Assembly (NCBI RefSeq): GCF_001618425.1
Contig: NZ_BDCU01000053.1
Coordinates: forward strand, 1 to 64,000
Reading direction: 5' to 3'
Source: Nocardia fusca NBRC 14340
GTDB lineage: Bacteria; Actinomycetota; Actinomycetes; Mycobacteriales; Mycobacteriaceae
DNA length: 64,000 nucleotides
Shown: positions 34,590 through 44,045 of the stretch, one piece after another
Layout: the number at the start of each line of letters is the position of its first letter
Numbering within the stretch: position 1 is the stretch's first letter
The notes under the pieces: model-generated
Databases searched by the model: none
Seen by the model: the letters and a program-made list of their open reading frames with translations, nothing else
Told to the model about the DNA's origin: nothing
Made by a program: the position numbers and the translations under genes

Positions 34590-37500
34590 CTAAGCTCCGG
34601 GTTGCCCTCTGTGTTGGGTTGCTACTTCCCGCTGCTCTTGCTCTGTTGCCCAGGCCGCGATCTGCGCCCGCGAGGTGAAGCCCAATTTTGTCAGTATGTG
34701 CTCCACATGCCCTTGCGCCGTGCGCTGTGCGATCTTCAGTCGCGCAGCGATCGCCCTGTTGGTGAGGCCTTCGGCAACAAGGTCGGCGACCTGACGCTCA
34801 CGTTTTGTCAATGTCGCGTAGCGATGATCAGTCGGTGCCACGGCTCGGGGTTGCATACCCAGCACGAAGTCGATCGCAGCATCGAAGCTCATTGCTGATC
34901 CGTTTCGGCGCTCCGCCTCGTATGCTCGTGTGCCGATCAGCTCGACCGCCCGATGCTCGCATTTCTTGTGGTACTTGGACAAGGCTGAAAACACGATGCC
35001 GGAACCGCCGAGGGAACGGCCGAGTTGCTCGGCGATACCCAACAGCACGGCGGCGCGCCGGGCATGGCCCTGCTCGGCCGCGATCCAGGCCAGGACCTCC
35101 GAGCAGATCGCGGCGACGATCGGGTCGATCACCAGCCGCGACAGGTGCACAGCTTCCCCTAAATAGTGCACAGCACGCTCAGGCTCACCTTGCAACCAGT
35201 GGGTAAGCCCCTTCACTCCTAAAACATAAGATTGATAGACCGTCTCACCGTGAGAATTGGCGATGGCCAGTGCCTGTTCGATTTGTGCGAGCGCTTGGGG
35301 CGTATCCCCCTGCAGGGCGTAGGCCAATCCGAGCGCGAGCAGTGCCCTCGAATGCGTTGTGAGTTCACCGCGGGCCCCGAATGTATCGATGGCATCTTTC
35401 ATGAGAACGCTGGCCCGCACCGGATCGCCGCATACGAGAGCGATGAAACCGTCCGCGTACGCCAGTAGGGCACCGCTCATAGGCTCGGTTGTCCGTTCGG
35501 CGAGCACTCGAAGCTCTGCCAGCCGGCAAGTTGCAGCCTCGAAATCGCCTAGTGTCGCCGCCAGCATGACCGCCGCCACCAATGCCTTGGCCCGGTCCCC
35601 GTTCGGTGCACCCGACGACCGGATGAGCGCACGGTCACACCAGCGACGCCCCTCGCTGGTTCGCCCACGCAATAGCCAGAACGGAAACAGCGCGTGAGCT
35701 ATGCGCAGAGCGTGCTCGCCCTCCCCTGCCAGGCTGAACTCTATCGCCTGTCGGAGATTCGGTAGCTCCCGCTCCAGGCGGGCAATCCACTTCAGCTGGC
35801 GTGGACTCATCCATTCGGCTTCGGCATTGATCGCCAACCGCTCGTACCAGTCCCGGTGACGACGAGACAGCTCCGGGTGGTCACCGGTCCCTTCGAGTTG
35901 GTCCCTGCCGTACTCCTGCACGGTCTCGAGCATTCGGAACCGGACAGCGCCGTCGACGTCTTCGCGTATCAAAATCGACTTGTCAACCAGGGCGGAAACC
36001 GAATCGAGCAACTCCGGCTCGGCCAGGTCCCCACCGCATACCTGCTGGGCGGCGTCGAGTTCGAAACCTCCGGCGAATACCGATAGTTGCTGCCACAACC
36101 GCTGCTCGGTACCCGTGCACAGGTCGTAGCTCCAGCCGATGCACCAGCGCAACGTCTGCTGCCGCGTCGGTGCGCCTCGCCTGCCACCGGTCAACAGCGC
36201 GAAGCGGTCCGTCAACCGCAGCAGAAGTTGCTCCGCTGACATCGTGCGCAGCCGGGCGGCGGCCAGCTCGATCGCCAGCGGCAGCCCGTCCAATCGGCTG
36301 CAGATCCCGACCACACCGAGTCTGTTGCTGTCGGTCAGTTCGAAGCCCGGCACTGCCGCGGCAGCTCGCTGGGCGAACAGCGTCACCGCATCGAAATTGG
36401 CCAGACTCCGCAACGACGGCGAACATTGTTGGTCCGGAAACGCTAGCGGCGAGATCGGAACCACCGACTCTCCGGCGATATCCAACGCTTCGCGACTGGT
36501 CGCCACGATCCGCAATGGGGGGCTGGCTTGCAACAGTGACTCGGCCAGCTGAGCGACCGCGTCGATGACCTGTTCGCAGTTGTCCAGCACCAGCAGTCGC
36601 TCGCGTGCGGAGAAGAATTCCACGAGTACCTCGAGCATCGGCCTGCCGGCATGGTTCCGCAAACCGAGAGCGCCGCCCACGACATCGACCAACGACGCCG
36701 TATCGCGCAGCTCACCCAACTCGACCAACCACACCCCACCCGCGAATAGCCGCTGAACCTTGTGAGCAACCCTCAGCGCGAGCCGTGATTTGCCGATCCC
36801 TCCGATCCCGGTCAACGTGACCAGACGCGATCCCGACAACAGAGTCTTCACCTCCGACACCTGGGTACGCCGGCCGACGAAGCTGGTCAGTTCCAGGGGG
36901 AGGTTGCCCTCGCCTGCGCGTCGCCGCCCGGCGACTCCATCGGAAACAACCTCCTGGACCGCAGGTGCGGCCGCCGGGAGCGGTGCTCGTTCAGCTCTTG
37001 CGGCTCCGGGTAAAGCCATCGCATCGATCGCGAAACCGTGCGCGAGCTGAACCTGCTGTAGCTGCTCACCCAACTCCGCGGCGGTAGGGCGGTCACGCGG
37101 TTCACGGGACATAGCCTTTTCGATGACGGCACACACCTCCTCCGCGAAGCCGCCCTCACGCAGATCCGGCACCGGCTGGGTCGTGATCCGCAAGAACTGT
37201 GCTACCACCTCCTCGCCACGGCGACGCTCGAACGCCGCATGCCCGGTCAGCGCGCAGAACAGCGTGGCCCCCAGGCCGTAGACATCCGAAACGCGACTCG
37301 GGCCATCCCCACCGAGCACCTCCGGCGCAGTGAATGCCGGTGAACCAGTGATCGTGCCGGTCGCGGTCTCGAACCCGCCAGCGATGTGAGCAATGCCGAA
37401 GTCGGTCAGCGCCGGCTCGTCGTAGTCGGTGAGCAGGACGTTCCCCGGTTTGACGTCCCGGTGCAGAACCCCGGCTTGATGCGCCACTTCCAACGCGCCG

Positions 37501-37898
37501 GCCAGTTTCACTCCGAGACGAAGTACCTCCTCCACCGAGAGCGGGCCTCTGCTGCGGATCCTCGCGTCGAGCGATCCCTGGCGGTGATATTGCATCACCA
37601 GGTAAGGCCGCCCGGTCTCGGTTTCACCGACGTACAGAACGCCGACGAAATTCGGGTGCCCCGTGAGCTGCGCCATCGCCCGTTGCTCGCGGAAGAAACG
37701 CTCCCGGTTGCCCTCCAGTTCCCCGGTCAGAACCTTCACCGCCACCGTGCGATCCAAAGCGACCTCGGTGCAGCGGTAGACGATACCGAAGCCACCGCGA
37801 CCGATCTCCTCGGCGTCCGCGAACCCGGCAGCGCTCAACTCCGTAACGGTGTCGTCGCCAACATCGCGCTGTGTCGTGAAAGGATCGCTTTCACTCAT
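34590..37898 (-). CDS. PknK-like Ser/Thr kinase - ATPase - LuxR fusion regulator
   Basis: 1102 residues with three parts. Kinase at about 30-285: GRGGFG, catalytic Lys 55 in VAVKVL, HRDVKPGN from 146, DFG 166-168 and SDVYGLG. Then an AAA/NB-ARC-type ATPase from 340: VGRRTQ, P-loop GIGGIGKS (364-371), Walker B LLVLDN, RIVATSREAL sensor and LPLAIELAAARL, followed by helical repeats. At the C-terminus is a LuxR DNA-binding domain, LTKRERQVADLVAEGLTNRAI, with AAWATEQ after it. The layout and size match mycobacterial PknK (about 1110 residues), which phosphorylates itself and influences transcription. It stands alone with unrelated remnants on both sides. Likely signal-responsive and cytoplasmic; no membrane segment. 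Confidence 0.92.
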   Translation of the reverse strand: MSESDPFTTQRDVGDDTVTELSAAGFADAEEIGRGGFGIVYRCTEVALDRTVAVKVLTGELEGNRERFFREQRAMAQLTGHPNFVGVLYVGETETGRPYLVMQYHRQGSLDARIRSRGPLSVEEVLRLGVKLAGALEVAHQAGVLHRDVKPGNVLLTDYDEPALTDFGIAHIAGGFETATGTITGSPAFTAPEVLGGDGPSRVSDVYGLGATLFCALTGHAAFERRRGEEVVAQFLRITTQPVPDLREGGFAEEVCAVIEKAMSREPRDRPTAAELGEQLQQVQLAHGFAIDAMALPGAARAERAPLPAAAPAVQEVVSDGVAGRRRAGEGNLPLELTSFVGRRTQVSEVKTLLSGSRLVTLTGIGGIGKSRLALRVAHKVQRLFAGGVWLVELGELRDTASLVDVVGGALGLRNHAGRPMLEVLVEFFSARERLLVLDNCEQVIDAVAQLAESLLQASPPLRIVATSREALDIAGESVVPISPLAFPDQQCSPSLRSLANFDAVTLFAQRAAAAVPGFELTDSNRLGVVGICSRLDGLPLAIELAAARLRTMSAEQLLLRLTDRFALLTGGRRGAPTRQQTLRWCIGWSYDLCTGTEQRLWQQLSVFAGGFELDAAQQVCGGDLAEPELLDSVSALVDKSILIREDVDGAVRFRMLETVQEYGRDQLEGTGDHPELSRRHRDWYERLAINAEAEWMSPRQLKWIARLERELPNLRQAIEFSLAGEGEHALRIAHALFPFWLLRGRTSEGRRWCDRALIRSSGAPNGDRAKALVAAVMLAATLGDFEAATCRLAELRVLAERTTEPMSGALLAYADGFIALVCGDPVRASVLMKDAIDTFGARGELTTHSRALLALGLAYALQGDTPQALAQIEQALAIANSHGETVYQSYVLGVKGLTHWLQGEPERAVHYLGEAVHLSRLVIDPIVAAICSEVLAWIAAEQGHARRAAVLLGIAEQLGRSLGGSGIVFSALSKYHKKCEHRAVELIGTRAYEAERRNGSAMSFDAAIDFVLGMQPRAVAPTDHRYATLTKRERQVADLVAEGLTNRAIAARLKIAQRTAQGHVEHILTKLGFTSRAQIAAWATEQEQREVATQHRGQPGA

Positions 37899-38496
37899 CG
37901 TCTACTCGCGACGACTCACCGGTGGCCGCATATCAAACAGAATATCTCCGCCGGCATTCTCGGTGGTACGGCGAGGACTGCAACTATGAAGACCGTGTTT
38001 GTCACAATTCGATCACCCGACCCTGGCCATGATCGGACTCACGGGACACGTCCTGCCGGCCTCCGGCGCCGTCCTCACCTCCGCAATGGCGCGATCGCTG
38101 ACCGACCGGGTCGACGAACAACTCTTCGACGCGGCACACACTTGGGCCGAGCCACGGCGGATGAAACAGATCAGTACCGGCGACGGGATCACCACCTGGG
38201 TCCCCGCGGAGCTGTCCGACCCGGTGGTGCCGCCGCCCCCGTCCTCAGATGAACACCACGCCGCTTCTACGAACTCCGCAAGAATCCGGCCGGCGAGGCG
38301 TTCTGAAGTGAGGCCTTGCCGCGCAGAGGTCGGACAGCGCTCCGCTGCGTTGTACGGTGCCGTCCGGCCGGACCAGGACCGCGCGCATTGCCGCCCATCG
38401 GCAATCCGATCGTTCGGGACGAGCCGGCCGACGAGGCCGCGGCACGGTCAGGGTCCTGACAAGTGTGGTCGTACCCGGCCGATCGCGTGGGTATCG
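37899..38496. other. gap with unplaced protein-like sequence
   Basis: Between the kinase start and the flavin reductase remnant. From 38029 the plus strand reads HPTLAMIGLTGHVLPASGAV and later FDAAHTWAEPRRMKQIST and TTWVPAELSDPVVP. These have good codon bias and look like part of a real protein, but I cannot name the family and no ribosome site precedes them. The stretch 38260-38490 is arginine-rich noise. Probably gene debris. Confidence 0.3.
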
Positions 38497-38853
38497 ATGG
38501 GTACGGATTTCCCCGCCGAGCTGTCGGAGTTCACCGAGGTGGGGCTGACGCTGGAGCCCAGCACGACAGTGGCGCCGCCACGAGTCGCGGAATCACCCGG
38601 CGCGCTGGAGTGCCGGCTCGAGCAGACGCTCGAGCTCGGCGATTCCACGGTGGTAATCGGCCGGGTCCGGCACGCGGCGATCGATACCGCCGTGCTGCAC
38701 ACCGACGCCCGCGGCAACAATTTGCCCGCGATCGAGCGACTGCGCCGCTCGCCCGCGCCGGGCAGGAACGAATGGTCGACGATCGGCGAGGTACTCGAGA
38801 TCGCCCGTATTCCGCACGAGAAGTGGCCGGGTGAGTTCCGCCGCGAGGGGTGA
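38497..38853 (+). pseudogene. flavin reductase-like protein, C-terminal remnant
   Basis: 118 residues from ATG 38497. FPAELSEFTEVGLTLEPSTT, VAESPGALECRLEQTLELG, TVVIGRVRHAAID and WSTIGEVLEIARI are the C-terminal two-thirds of a flavin-reductase-domain family found in actinomycetes. The usual N-terminal FMN-binding strand and its start are missing and are replaced by an arginine-rich frame. No ribosome site is convincing. I treat it as a truncated gene, although a short expressed product is possible. Confidence 0.5.
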
Positions 38854-38906
38854 AAATCGAGGTGCAGCCGCTATCGCGCACAGGGGCCGGAGCAGATCAC
38901 CTGGGC

Positions 38907-38934
38907 AGCCTTCGGGATCGAGATCCCGGAGGCT
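38907..38934. terminator. hairpin between flavin reductase remnant and catC
   Basis: AGCCTTCGGG / CCCGGAGGCT, a 10-bp stem with one G-T pair around the loop ATCGAGAT, between the rightward remnant (ends 38853) and the leftward catC gene (ends 38990). Placed to terminate the cat operon. Confidence 0.5.
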
Positions 38935-38989
38935 TGATCGCCCGGTTGATCGGCAGTGCGCCGTGTGCGAGCCGCGGGATACGGTGCGA

Positions 38990-39289
38990 TCAGAACCGCT
39001 CGGCCGCCGACCGGATCGAGGAGGGGTGTGTGGTGAGGGGCTGGATTTCGATCGTCATATAGGGGAACAGCGGGAGGTTCCAGAGGATTTCGTGGAGCTC
39101 GTCGGGGGAGTCGACGGCGAAGATGCTGATATTGCTGTACTGGCCGACGATGCGCCAGATGTGCAACCATTTTCCGGCGTGCTGTAGTTCCTGAGAGTAC
39201 TTCTTCTCGCGGGCGATGGTGTCGGCGCGTACGGCCTCGTCGAGGTCGCGGGGGATGTCGACGTCCATGCGGACGTGGTAGAGGTGCAT
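38990..39289 (-). CDS. catC: muconolactone delta-isomerase
   Basis: 99 residues, the exact family size. The sequence MHLYHVRMDVDIPRDLD, IVGQYSNISIFAVDSPDELHEILWNLPLFPYM and the tail LTTHPSSI is the conserved catC pattern. It forms a decameric cytosolic enzyme turning muconolactone into 3-oxoadipate enol-lactone. ATG 39289 gives the family N-terminus; an in-frame ATG slightly upstream adds non-conserved residues. It lies 11 bases after catB on the same strand. pcaD and later 3-oxoadipate genes are not in the window. Confidence 0.95.
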   Translation of the reverse strand: MHLYHVRMDVDIPRDLDEAVRADTIAREKKYSQELQHAGKWLHIWRIVGQYSNISIFAVDSPDELHEILWNLPLFPYMTIEIQPLTTHPSSIRSAAERF

Positions 39290-39300
39290 ATCCTTGGTTC

Positions 39301-40422
39301 CTAGTTCCTGGTCCATTGTTGGACGGCGTCCATGTTCAGTTCCACTCCGAGGCCCGGGCCGGTGGGCAGGTGTAGCCGGCCGTCGGCGTAGTGCAGCGGT
39401 TCCTGCAGGAGTTCTGCGCGCAGCAGCAGCGGGCCGAAGAGTTCGGTACCGAAGTCGATTCCGGGCTCGGCACAGGCGAAGTGGAGCGAGGCGGCCGTGC
39501 CGATCGGACCTTCGATGGAGGTGGCGCCGTGGCAGGCCAGGCCCGCGGCGCGGGCGACGGCCACCACTTCGCGGCTGCGGCGCAAGCCACCGCATTTGGT
39601 GGTTTTCACCGCGAGGACATCGGCGGCGCCGCGGCGGGCGATCTCCAGCGCGTCGTGCGGGGTGTGCACGCTTTCGTCGGCCATCACCGGGATCGGCAGC
39701 AGGGCGTTCAGCTCTGCCAGGACTTCCAATTGCTCACCGGGGGTGGGTTGTTCGATCAGCTCGACCCCGCCGTCGGCCAATTCGGGGAGATGGCGCAGCG
39801 CGGTGAGCCGGTCCCAGCGGGCGTTGATGTCCACCCGCACGCCGGCCTGCCCGGCGAGGGCTTCGGTTACTCGCAGCACCCGGCCGGTATCTGTGGCCGG
39901 GTCGAGCGCGCCCATCTTGAGTTTGAAACTGAAGTGTTCGCGGTTCTCGATCTTCTCCCGCGCTTCGGCGATGATCTCCTCGACCGGTGCCGACCCCAGT
40001 GCCCAGGTGACGTCCACGCCGGTCCGGAATGCCCCGCCCAGCAGGGTGTGTACCGGGACGCCGAGGCAGCGCGCCCAGGCATCGTGCAGCGCGACGTCGA
40101 CCGCGGCTTTGGCGAAGCGGGCGGCGGCCACCACCCGCTCGATATCGGCCATGATGCCGGTGATGTCGTCGACGCGGCGTCCGATCAGGACCGGGGCCAT
40201 ATAGCGTTCGACGACGGCCTGCATCGTCTCCACCGATTCACCACCCCACCAGGGGCCGCCGGGTACCACGCCTTCGCCGTACCCGGTCACGCCGCCGCTC
40301 GTGGTGATCGCGACGAGCAGTAGCGGCTGGGCGTCCATCGAGGTGCTGGCGAATTTGTGCGGGCGGATCAGTGGTACATCCAGAATTCTGGTTTCGATCG
40401 AGATGATCGACAGGTCCGGCAT
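39301..40422 (-). CDS. catB: muconate cycloisomerase
   Basis: 373 residues of the enolase superfamily. The catalytic pair is visible: KxK in SFKLKMG and Lys in KTTKCGG. Metal ligands are Asp in VDINARWD, Glu in ELIEQPTP and Asp/Glu in MADESVHT. N-terminal capping residues RPHKFASTSM are family-typical. It converts cis,cis-muconate to (+)-muconolactone in the catechol ortho-cleavage route. Start ATG 40422, 28 bases after the catA stop, forming catABC in the order A-B-C leftward. Confidence 0.95.
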   Translation of the reverse strand: MPDLSIISIETRILDVPLIRPHKFASTSMDAQPLLLVAITTSGGVTGYGEGVVPGGPWWGGESVETMQAVVERYMAPVLIGRRVDDITGIMADIERVVAAARFAKAAVDVALHDAWARCLGVPVHTLLGGAFRTGVDVTWALGSAPVEEIIAEAREKIENREHFSFKLKMGALDPATDTGRVLRVTEALAGQAGVRVDINARWDRLTALRHLPELADGGVELIEQPTPGEQLEVLAELNALLPIPVMADESVHTPHDALEIARRGAADVLAVKTTKCGGLRRSREVVAVARAAGLACHGATSIEGPIGTAASLHFACAEPGIDFGTELFGPLLLRAELLQEPLHYADGRLHLPTGPGLGVELNMDAVQQWTRN

Positions 40423-40450
40423 CGGGTCCCTTTCTCGTGGGGCGAGCAGA

Positions 40451-41299
40451 TCAGGCGGGATCCAGCGCGAAGTTGTAGGTGACGCGGTTGATGTCGTCGT
40501 CGCCGGTGACCGGGTCCAGGATCAGTTCGGGTTTGGTGGCCGAGGCGACATCGCTGTCGATCCATTCCCCGCCGCGGAAGTACAGCTGCGTGGTCACCGA
40601 TTCCCGGCCCGGAGCCGAAACGATGAGGTGCAGATGCGCCGGCCGCCAGGGATGTCCGTTCTGCGCTTCGATGAACGCGCCGGTGGGGCCGTCGGTCGGG
40701 ATCTGATACGGCGCGGGTTGGATGGTGCGGATCGAGTAGCGGCCTTCGGCGTCGGTGATGATGGTGCCGCGCAGGTTCCAGGCCGGCAGGTGCGGGGCGA
40801 ACTGGGAGTAGTAGCCATCGGCGTCGGCATGCCAGAGTTCCACCTTCGCGCCGCCGAGGCCGTTGCCGTCGAGATCGGTGACCTGGCCCGAGAAGACCAG
40901 CGGGGTCTGTGCGCGGTCCTCCTCGCGCATCGGCAGTTCGCATTCGGCCGGCAGCTCGGGCGCGTCGGGTACGTAGTACGGCCCCTCGATACTGCCCTTG
41001 GTGCCGCGGCGGCTACGGGCGAGCACCTCCTCCACCGCATGTTCGATGAACACGTCCAGGAACAGCGGCCATTCGCCGCCCTCGCCCACATCGATGAGCC
41101 ACTGCTTGAACACGCGGTACTCGGGATAGGTGACACCGTGGTCCAGGATCACCCGATGCAGCGCGGTCAGGGCGTCGCGGGCGATGGCGGCCAGGCGCTC
41201 CGGCGAGGTGTCGGCGGTGGCCTGTGCACCCTTGAACTTGTCGGTGGCGGCGGTGCCCGAGCCGAGCGCGGTGGGGGATACGGGTTCGGTGGTGGTCAT
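40451..41299 (-). CDS. catA: catechol 1,2-dioxygenase
   Basis: 282 residues. The four ferric-iron ligands of intradiol dioxygenases are present: Tyr in IEGPYYVPD, Tyr in DGYYSQF, and the two His in RPAHLHL. The N-terminal helical dimerisation domain (SPERLAAIARDALTALHRVI) marks a catechol rather than a protocatechuate enzyme. It cleaves catechol to cis,cis-muconate. ATG 41299 has GAGGAG upstream; the longer frame adds no family sequence. It starts 219 bases after the response-regulator gene and is fed by the iac pathway to its right. Confidence 0.95.
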   Translation of the reverse strand: MTTTEPVSPTALGSGTAATDKFKGAQATADTSPERLAAIARDALTALHRVILDHGVTYPEYRVFKQWLIDVGEGGEWPLFLDVFIEHAVEEVLARSRRGTKGSIEGPYYVPDAPELPAECELPMREEDRAQTPLVFSGQVTDLDGNGLGGAKVELWHADADGYYSQFAPHLPAWNLRGTIITDAEGRYSIRTIQPAPYQIPTDGPTGAFIEAQNGHPWRPAHLHLIVSAPGRESVTTQLYFRGGEWIDSDVASATKPELILDPVTGDDDINRVTYNFALDPA

Positions 41300-41518
41300 A
41301 TCGTGCTCCTCGGAGAGAACCAGGAAATAGGAGGGGTAATAGGGATCGATTCGATCGCCGTCGCGGTGCGTGACCGGCCCGGCGGGGTTGTCGGGGCGCA
41401 CGCCTGTTTCACGTCCCCAGGCCGGAAAGGTCGGGGGACTCCGAGTGCAGCGTGCGTGTCTGTGCCGTAGTGGGCGTGTGTGGCGACGTCTGCCGAACTC
41501 GGCCGACGCCTGCCCAGG

Positions 41519-42139
41519 TCAGACCGGGACGCGGTAGGCGAGGATGTCGCGTACGAGCGTGCCCAGGCTCTCGGCACCTGTTTTGGCCTTGATCCGGGCG
41601 CGGTGCACATCGACGGTTTTGACGCTGGTACCCAGGCGACTGGCGATCTGCTGACTCGATCGGCCCTCGATCACCAGGTGCAGCACCTCCCGCTCGCGCG
41701 GCGTGAGAGCTGCCAGCCGCTCCTGCACCCGCAACCGTTCGGCGCGCTCGGTGAAGGCCGCGGCGGCGACGCGCAACTGTTCCTGCACTACCTCGAGCAT
41801 GCGCTGGGGCTCGTAGGGCTTCTCCAGGAAATCGACCGCGCCCGCCCGCAGGGCGCGGACCGACATGGGAATATCGCCGTGCGCCGAACAGAAGATCACC
41901 GGTGCGGGGTAGTCCCGGTGGTTGAGCTCCTCCTGCAATTGGAATCCGCTCAGACCGGGCATGCGGACATCCACGATGACGACACCGGGCTCGTCCAGAT
42001 CGGCCTCCTCGAGAAAGGAGGTCGCGGTCGCGTAGGTCAGCGCGTCGATTCCCACGCTCTGCAGCAGGAACGCCAGCGATTGGCGCAGGTCCTCGTCGTC
42101 GTCGACGATATGGACGACGGGAGAGGACTCGCTGCTCAT
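41519..42139 (-). CDS. FixJ/StyR-type response regulator
   Basis: 206 residues. The receiver domain has the acidic pair in VDDDEDLRQ, the phosphoacceptor Asp in VIVDVRMPG, Thr/Ser in FCSAHGD and Lys in FLEKPYEP. The C-terminal LuxR-type DNA-binding domain is LTPREREVLHLVIEGRSSQ and VKTVDVHRARIKAKTGA. This is the NarL/FixJ subtype that often controls aromatic catabolism (TodT, StyR). It is transcribed with the iacG-H-I genes and should be phosphorylated by the PAS kinase at 44920-46401. ATG 42139 gives the family start. Confidence 0.92.
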   Translation of the reverse strand: MSSESSPVVHIVDDDEDLRQSLAFLLQSVGIDALTYATATSFLEEADLDEPGVVIVDVRMPGLSGFQLQEELNHRDYPAPVIFCSAHGDIPMSVRALRAGAVDFLEKPYEPQRMLEVVQEQLRVAAAAFTERAERLRVQERLAALTPREREVLHLVIEGRSSQQIASRLGTSVKTVDVHRARIKAKTGAESLGTLVRDILAYRVPV

Positions 42140-42216
42140 GCACGACGATTCTACTGCGGGCCCGGTCTCCGGCCCCGCCGTTCGGTGACCCGGCGAGCAT
42201 AGGACGGCCGGCGCGC

Positions 42217-42768
42217 TCATGGCCGCATCAGCACCGAGGTCGCCGGGAAACTCTCGGCGAAATCGGGTCGCAAGGGGGCGACGAAGACGTTCTCGGTGCG
42301 GGTGCGGGCGATTTTCCACTGCCCGTCGATGCGGCGGAACGCATTGTTGAGCCGGCTCGAACGCAACAACGAGGTGCCGTCGGCGAACAACCACGGCTGG
42401 ATGTGGATCCACTGTCCGACGGCCGTCTCCCCGTCCACCCGGATCTGTTCCGCGGTCAAATAGTGCGCGTTGAGCACCAGCCGGGCATCACGGTCGGGGC
42501 TCCAGAAGCGTTCGAAATGGGCGCGGATGGCTGCCTGCCCGGTCAGTTGGCCGAACTGTCCGTCGTAATATTCGCCGACGCCCTCCCACACCGCGTCCTC
42601 GGCATAGAGCTCCATGATCAGGTCGATACGGTGGGCGTCGTCGGTGACGCCGAATTCGGGGCAGGGGGTGTCGCAGAGGAACATGTAGCGCGCCTGCAAC
42701 CGGCGCACCTCTGCCTCGCCCTCCAGTGTCTCGATCCGGCGCAGCAACTGCTCGACGGTGTCGGTCAC
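42217..42768 (-). CDS. iacI: SnoaL-like protein, iacI-type
   Basis: 183 residues with a SnoaL/NTF2-like alpha+beta barrel: YMFLCDTP, LYAEDAVWEGVG, AIRAHFERFW and NAFRRIDGQWKIARTRT. In iac clusters of proteobacteria the small protein IacI accompanies the amidase-like IacH and the monooxygenase IacA; its catalytic role is not settled. The GTG at 42768 is preceded by GAGGAGG and overlaps the stop of the amidase gene (GTGA), so it is translationally coupled. The name rests on family and context, not on a search. Confidence 0.75.
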   Translation of the reverse strand: MTDTVEQLLRRIETLEGEAEVRRLQARYMFLCDTPCPEFGVTDDAHRIDLIMELYAEDAVWEGVGEYYDGQFGQLTGQAAIRAHFERFWSPDRDARLVLNAHYLTAEQIRVDGETAVGQWIHIQPWLFADGTSLLRSSRLNNAFRRIDGQWKIARTRTENVFVAPLRPDFAESFPATSVLMRP

Positions 42769-44045
42769 GGGTGTCCTCCTCGTTCGCGCGGCGGTCGGTG
42801 GGTGCGGTCCTGGATCCAGCCGGCGACCCGCAGCAACTCCGCTTCGGCACGCGGTGCGCCGATCACCTGGATCCCCAGCGGCAGCCCCTGCTGGTCGCGC
42901 AGACCGGGAACCGTCACCACCGGCAGACCCAGCGCCTGCCAGGCCCGGCTGAGCACCGGGTCGCCGGTGGCGTCGAGGCCGGCGGGCGCGGAGCCCGGGG
43001 CGGCGGGTCCGATGATCGCGTCATTGCCGGTCAGCAGGTCGAGCACCGCCCGCCGGGCGGCGTCGACGATCCCGCGGGCCGCGGCATAGTCCGCGTCGGT
43101 GGTGGCGGCGCCGGTGCGCAGCAGTTCGGCCAGGGGCCGGCTCAGCTCATCGGCGCGGGCGAGCTCGGCGGAGCGTTCCCGGGCCGCCTCGTAGGCCATC
43201 ACGACCCGATGCGCCGCGGTCGCCTCGGCGACCACCCGCTCGGCAGCGAAACCGGTGACGACCGCACCGTCGGCGGCGAGCCGGTCACACAGGGCGGCGA
43301 CAGCTTCCGTCATACTTCCGTCCACCACATCCAGTGGTTCCGCGCTCCACAGCGCGACCCGCGGTGGGCGGGTGGATGCGTGCAGCGGGTCCGGTACCGC
43401 CATGAGCGCCGACCAGGCGCACGCGAGGTCGCGGACCTCGGCGGCGTAGAAACCGTGACTGTCCAGGCTGTGCGCGAGACCGGTGATGCCGTCGGTCGGC
43501 AGCAGCCCGCGGGTCAGCACCAGCGCGGCGACCCCGCAATAGGCGGCCGGCCGGGTGACCGAGCCCGCGGTCTGCGAACCCAGCGCGAGCGGTACCTGAC
43601 CGGAGGCGACGGTGGCGGCCGAACCGCTGGACGATCCGCCGGGGGTGTGACCCGGCGCGGCCGGGTTGTGTGTGGGCCCGGGGGCGAAGAACGCGAACTC
43701 GGTGGTGACGGTTTTTCCGGCCGGTACGGCGCCGGCCGCACGCCATCTGCGCACGATCTCGGCATCCTTGGTCACCGGGCCGGTATCCGCCCGCAGCGCC
43801 GAGCCGCATCGGGTCGGGTAACCGGCGACGTCGATGATGTCCTTGACGCCGAGCGGAATTCCGGACAGCGCACCGGCTGTTGCCGGCGGCTCCGGGTGCG
43901 CGTGCCGGGTGACCCAGGCGGCGAGGCGGTCCTCGGTTTCGGCGATCCGCCGCGCGGAGCGCTCCCACGCCTCGGCGGTGCTGCACTGCCCGCGGGCGAT
44001 GGCGTCGGTGAGGTCGCGCAGCGACCACGGGGCATACAGGCTCAT
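42765..44045 (-). CDS. iacH: amidase-signature hydrolase, iacH-type
   Basis: 426 residues. The Ser-cisSer-Lys triad of the amidase signature family is complete: Lys in GVKDIID, the glycine/serine-rich GGSSSGSAATVASGQ and the nucleophile in LGSQTAGSVTRPA. It would cleave an amide bond; IacH is the amidase-like member of the indole-3-acetate pathway. Start ATG 44045 overlaps the stop of the 89-aa gene. Placement in one operon with flavin reductase, SnoaL protein and response regulator supports the iac assignment. Confidence 0.82.
   Translation of the reverse strand: MSLYAPWSLRDLTDAIARGQCSTAEAWERSARRIAETEDRLAAWVTRHAHPEPPATAGALSGIPLGVKDIIDVAGYPTRCGSALRADTGPVTKDAEIVRRWRAAGAVPAGKTVTTEFAFFAPGPTHNPAAPGHTPGGSSSGSAATVASGQVPLALGSQTAGSVTRPAAYCGVAALVLTRGLLPTDGITGLAHSLDSHGFYAAEVRDLACAWSALMAVPDPLHASTRPPRVALWSAEPLDVVDGSMTEAVAALCDRLAADGAVVTGFAAERVVAEATAAHRVVMAYEAARERSAELARADELSRPLAELLRTGAATTDADYAAARGIVDAARRAVLDLLTGNDAIIGPAAPGSAPAGLDATGDPVLSRAWQALGLPVVTVPGLRDQQGLPLGIQVIGAPRAEAELLRVAGWIQDRTHRPPRERGGHP

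Noticed and set aside
37999..38496. An in-frame upstream extension of the flavin reductase remnant
   Set aside because: The extension does not match the family N-terminus and becomes arginine-rich before the homologous part.
40451..41299. Protocatechuate 3,4-dioxygenase as an alternative for the intradiol enzyme
   Set aside because: A single polypeptide with the N-terminal helical domain and catB/catC next door fits catechol 1,2-dioxygenase; no second pca subunit is present.
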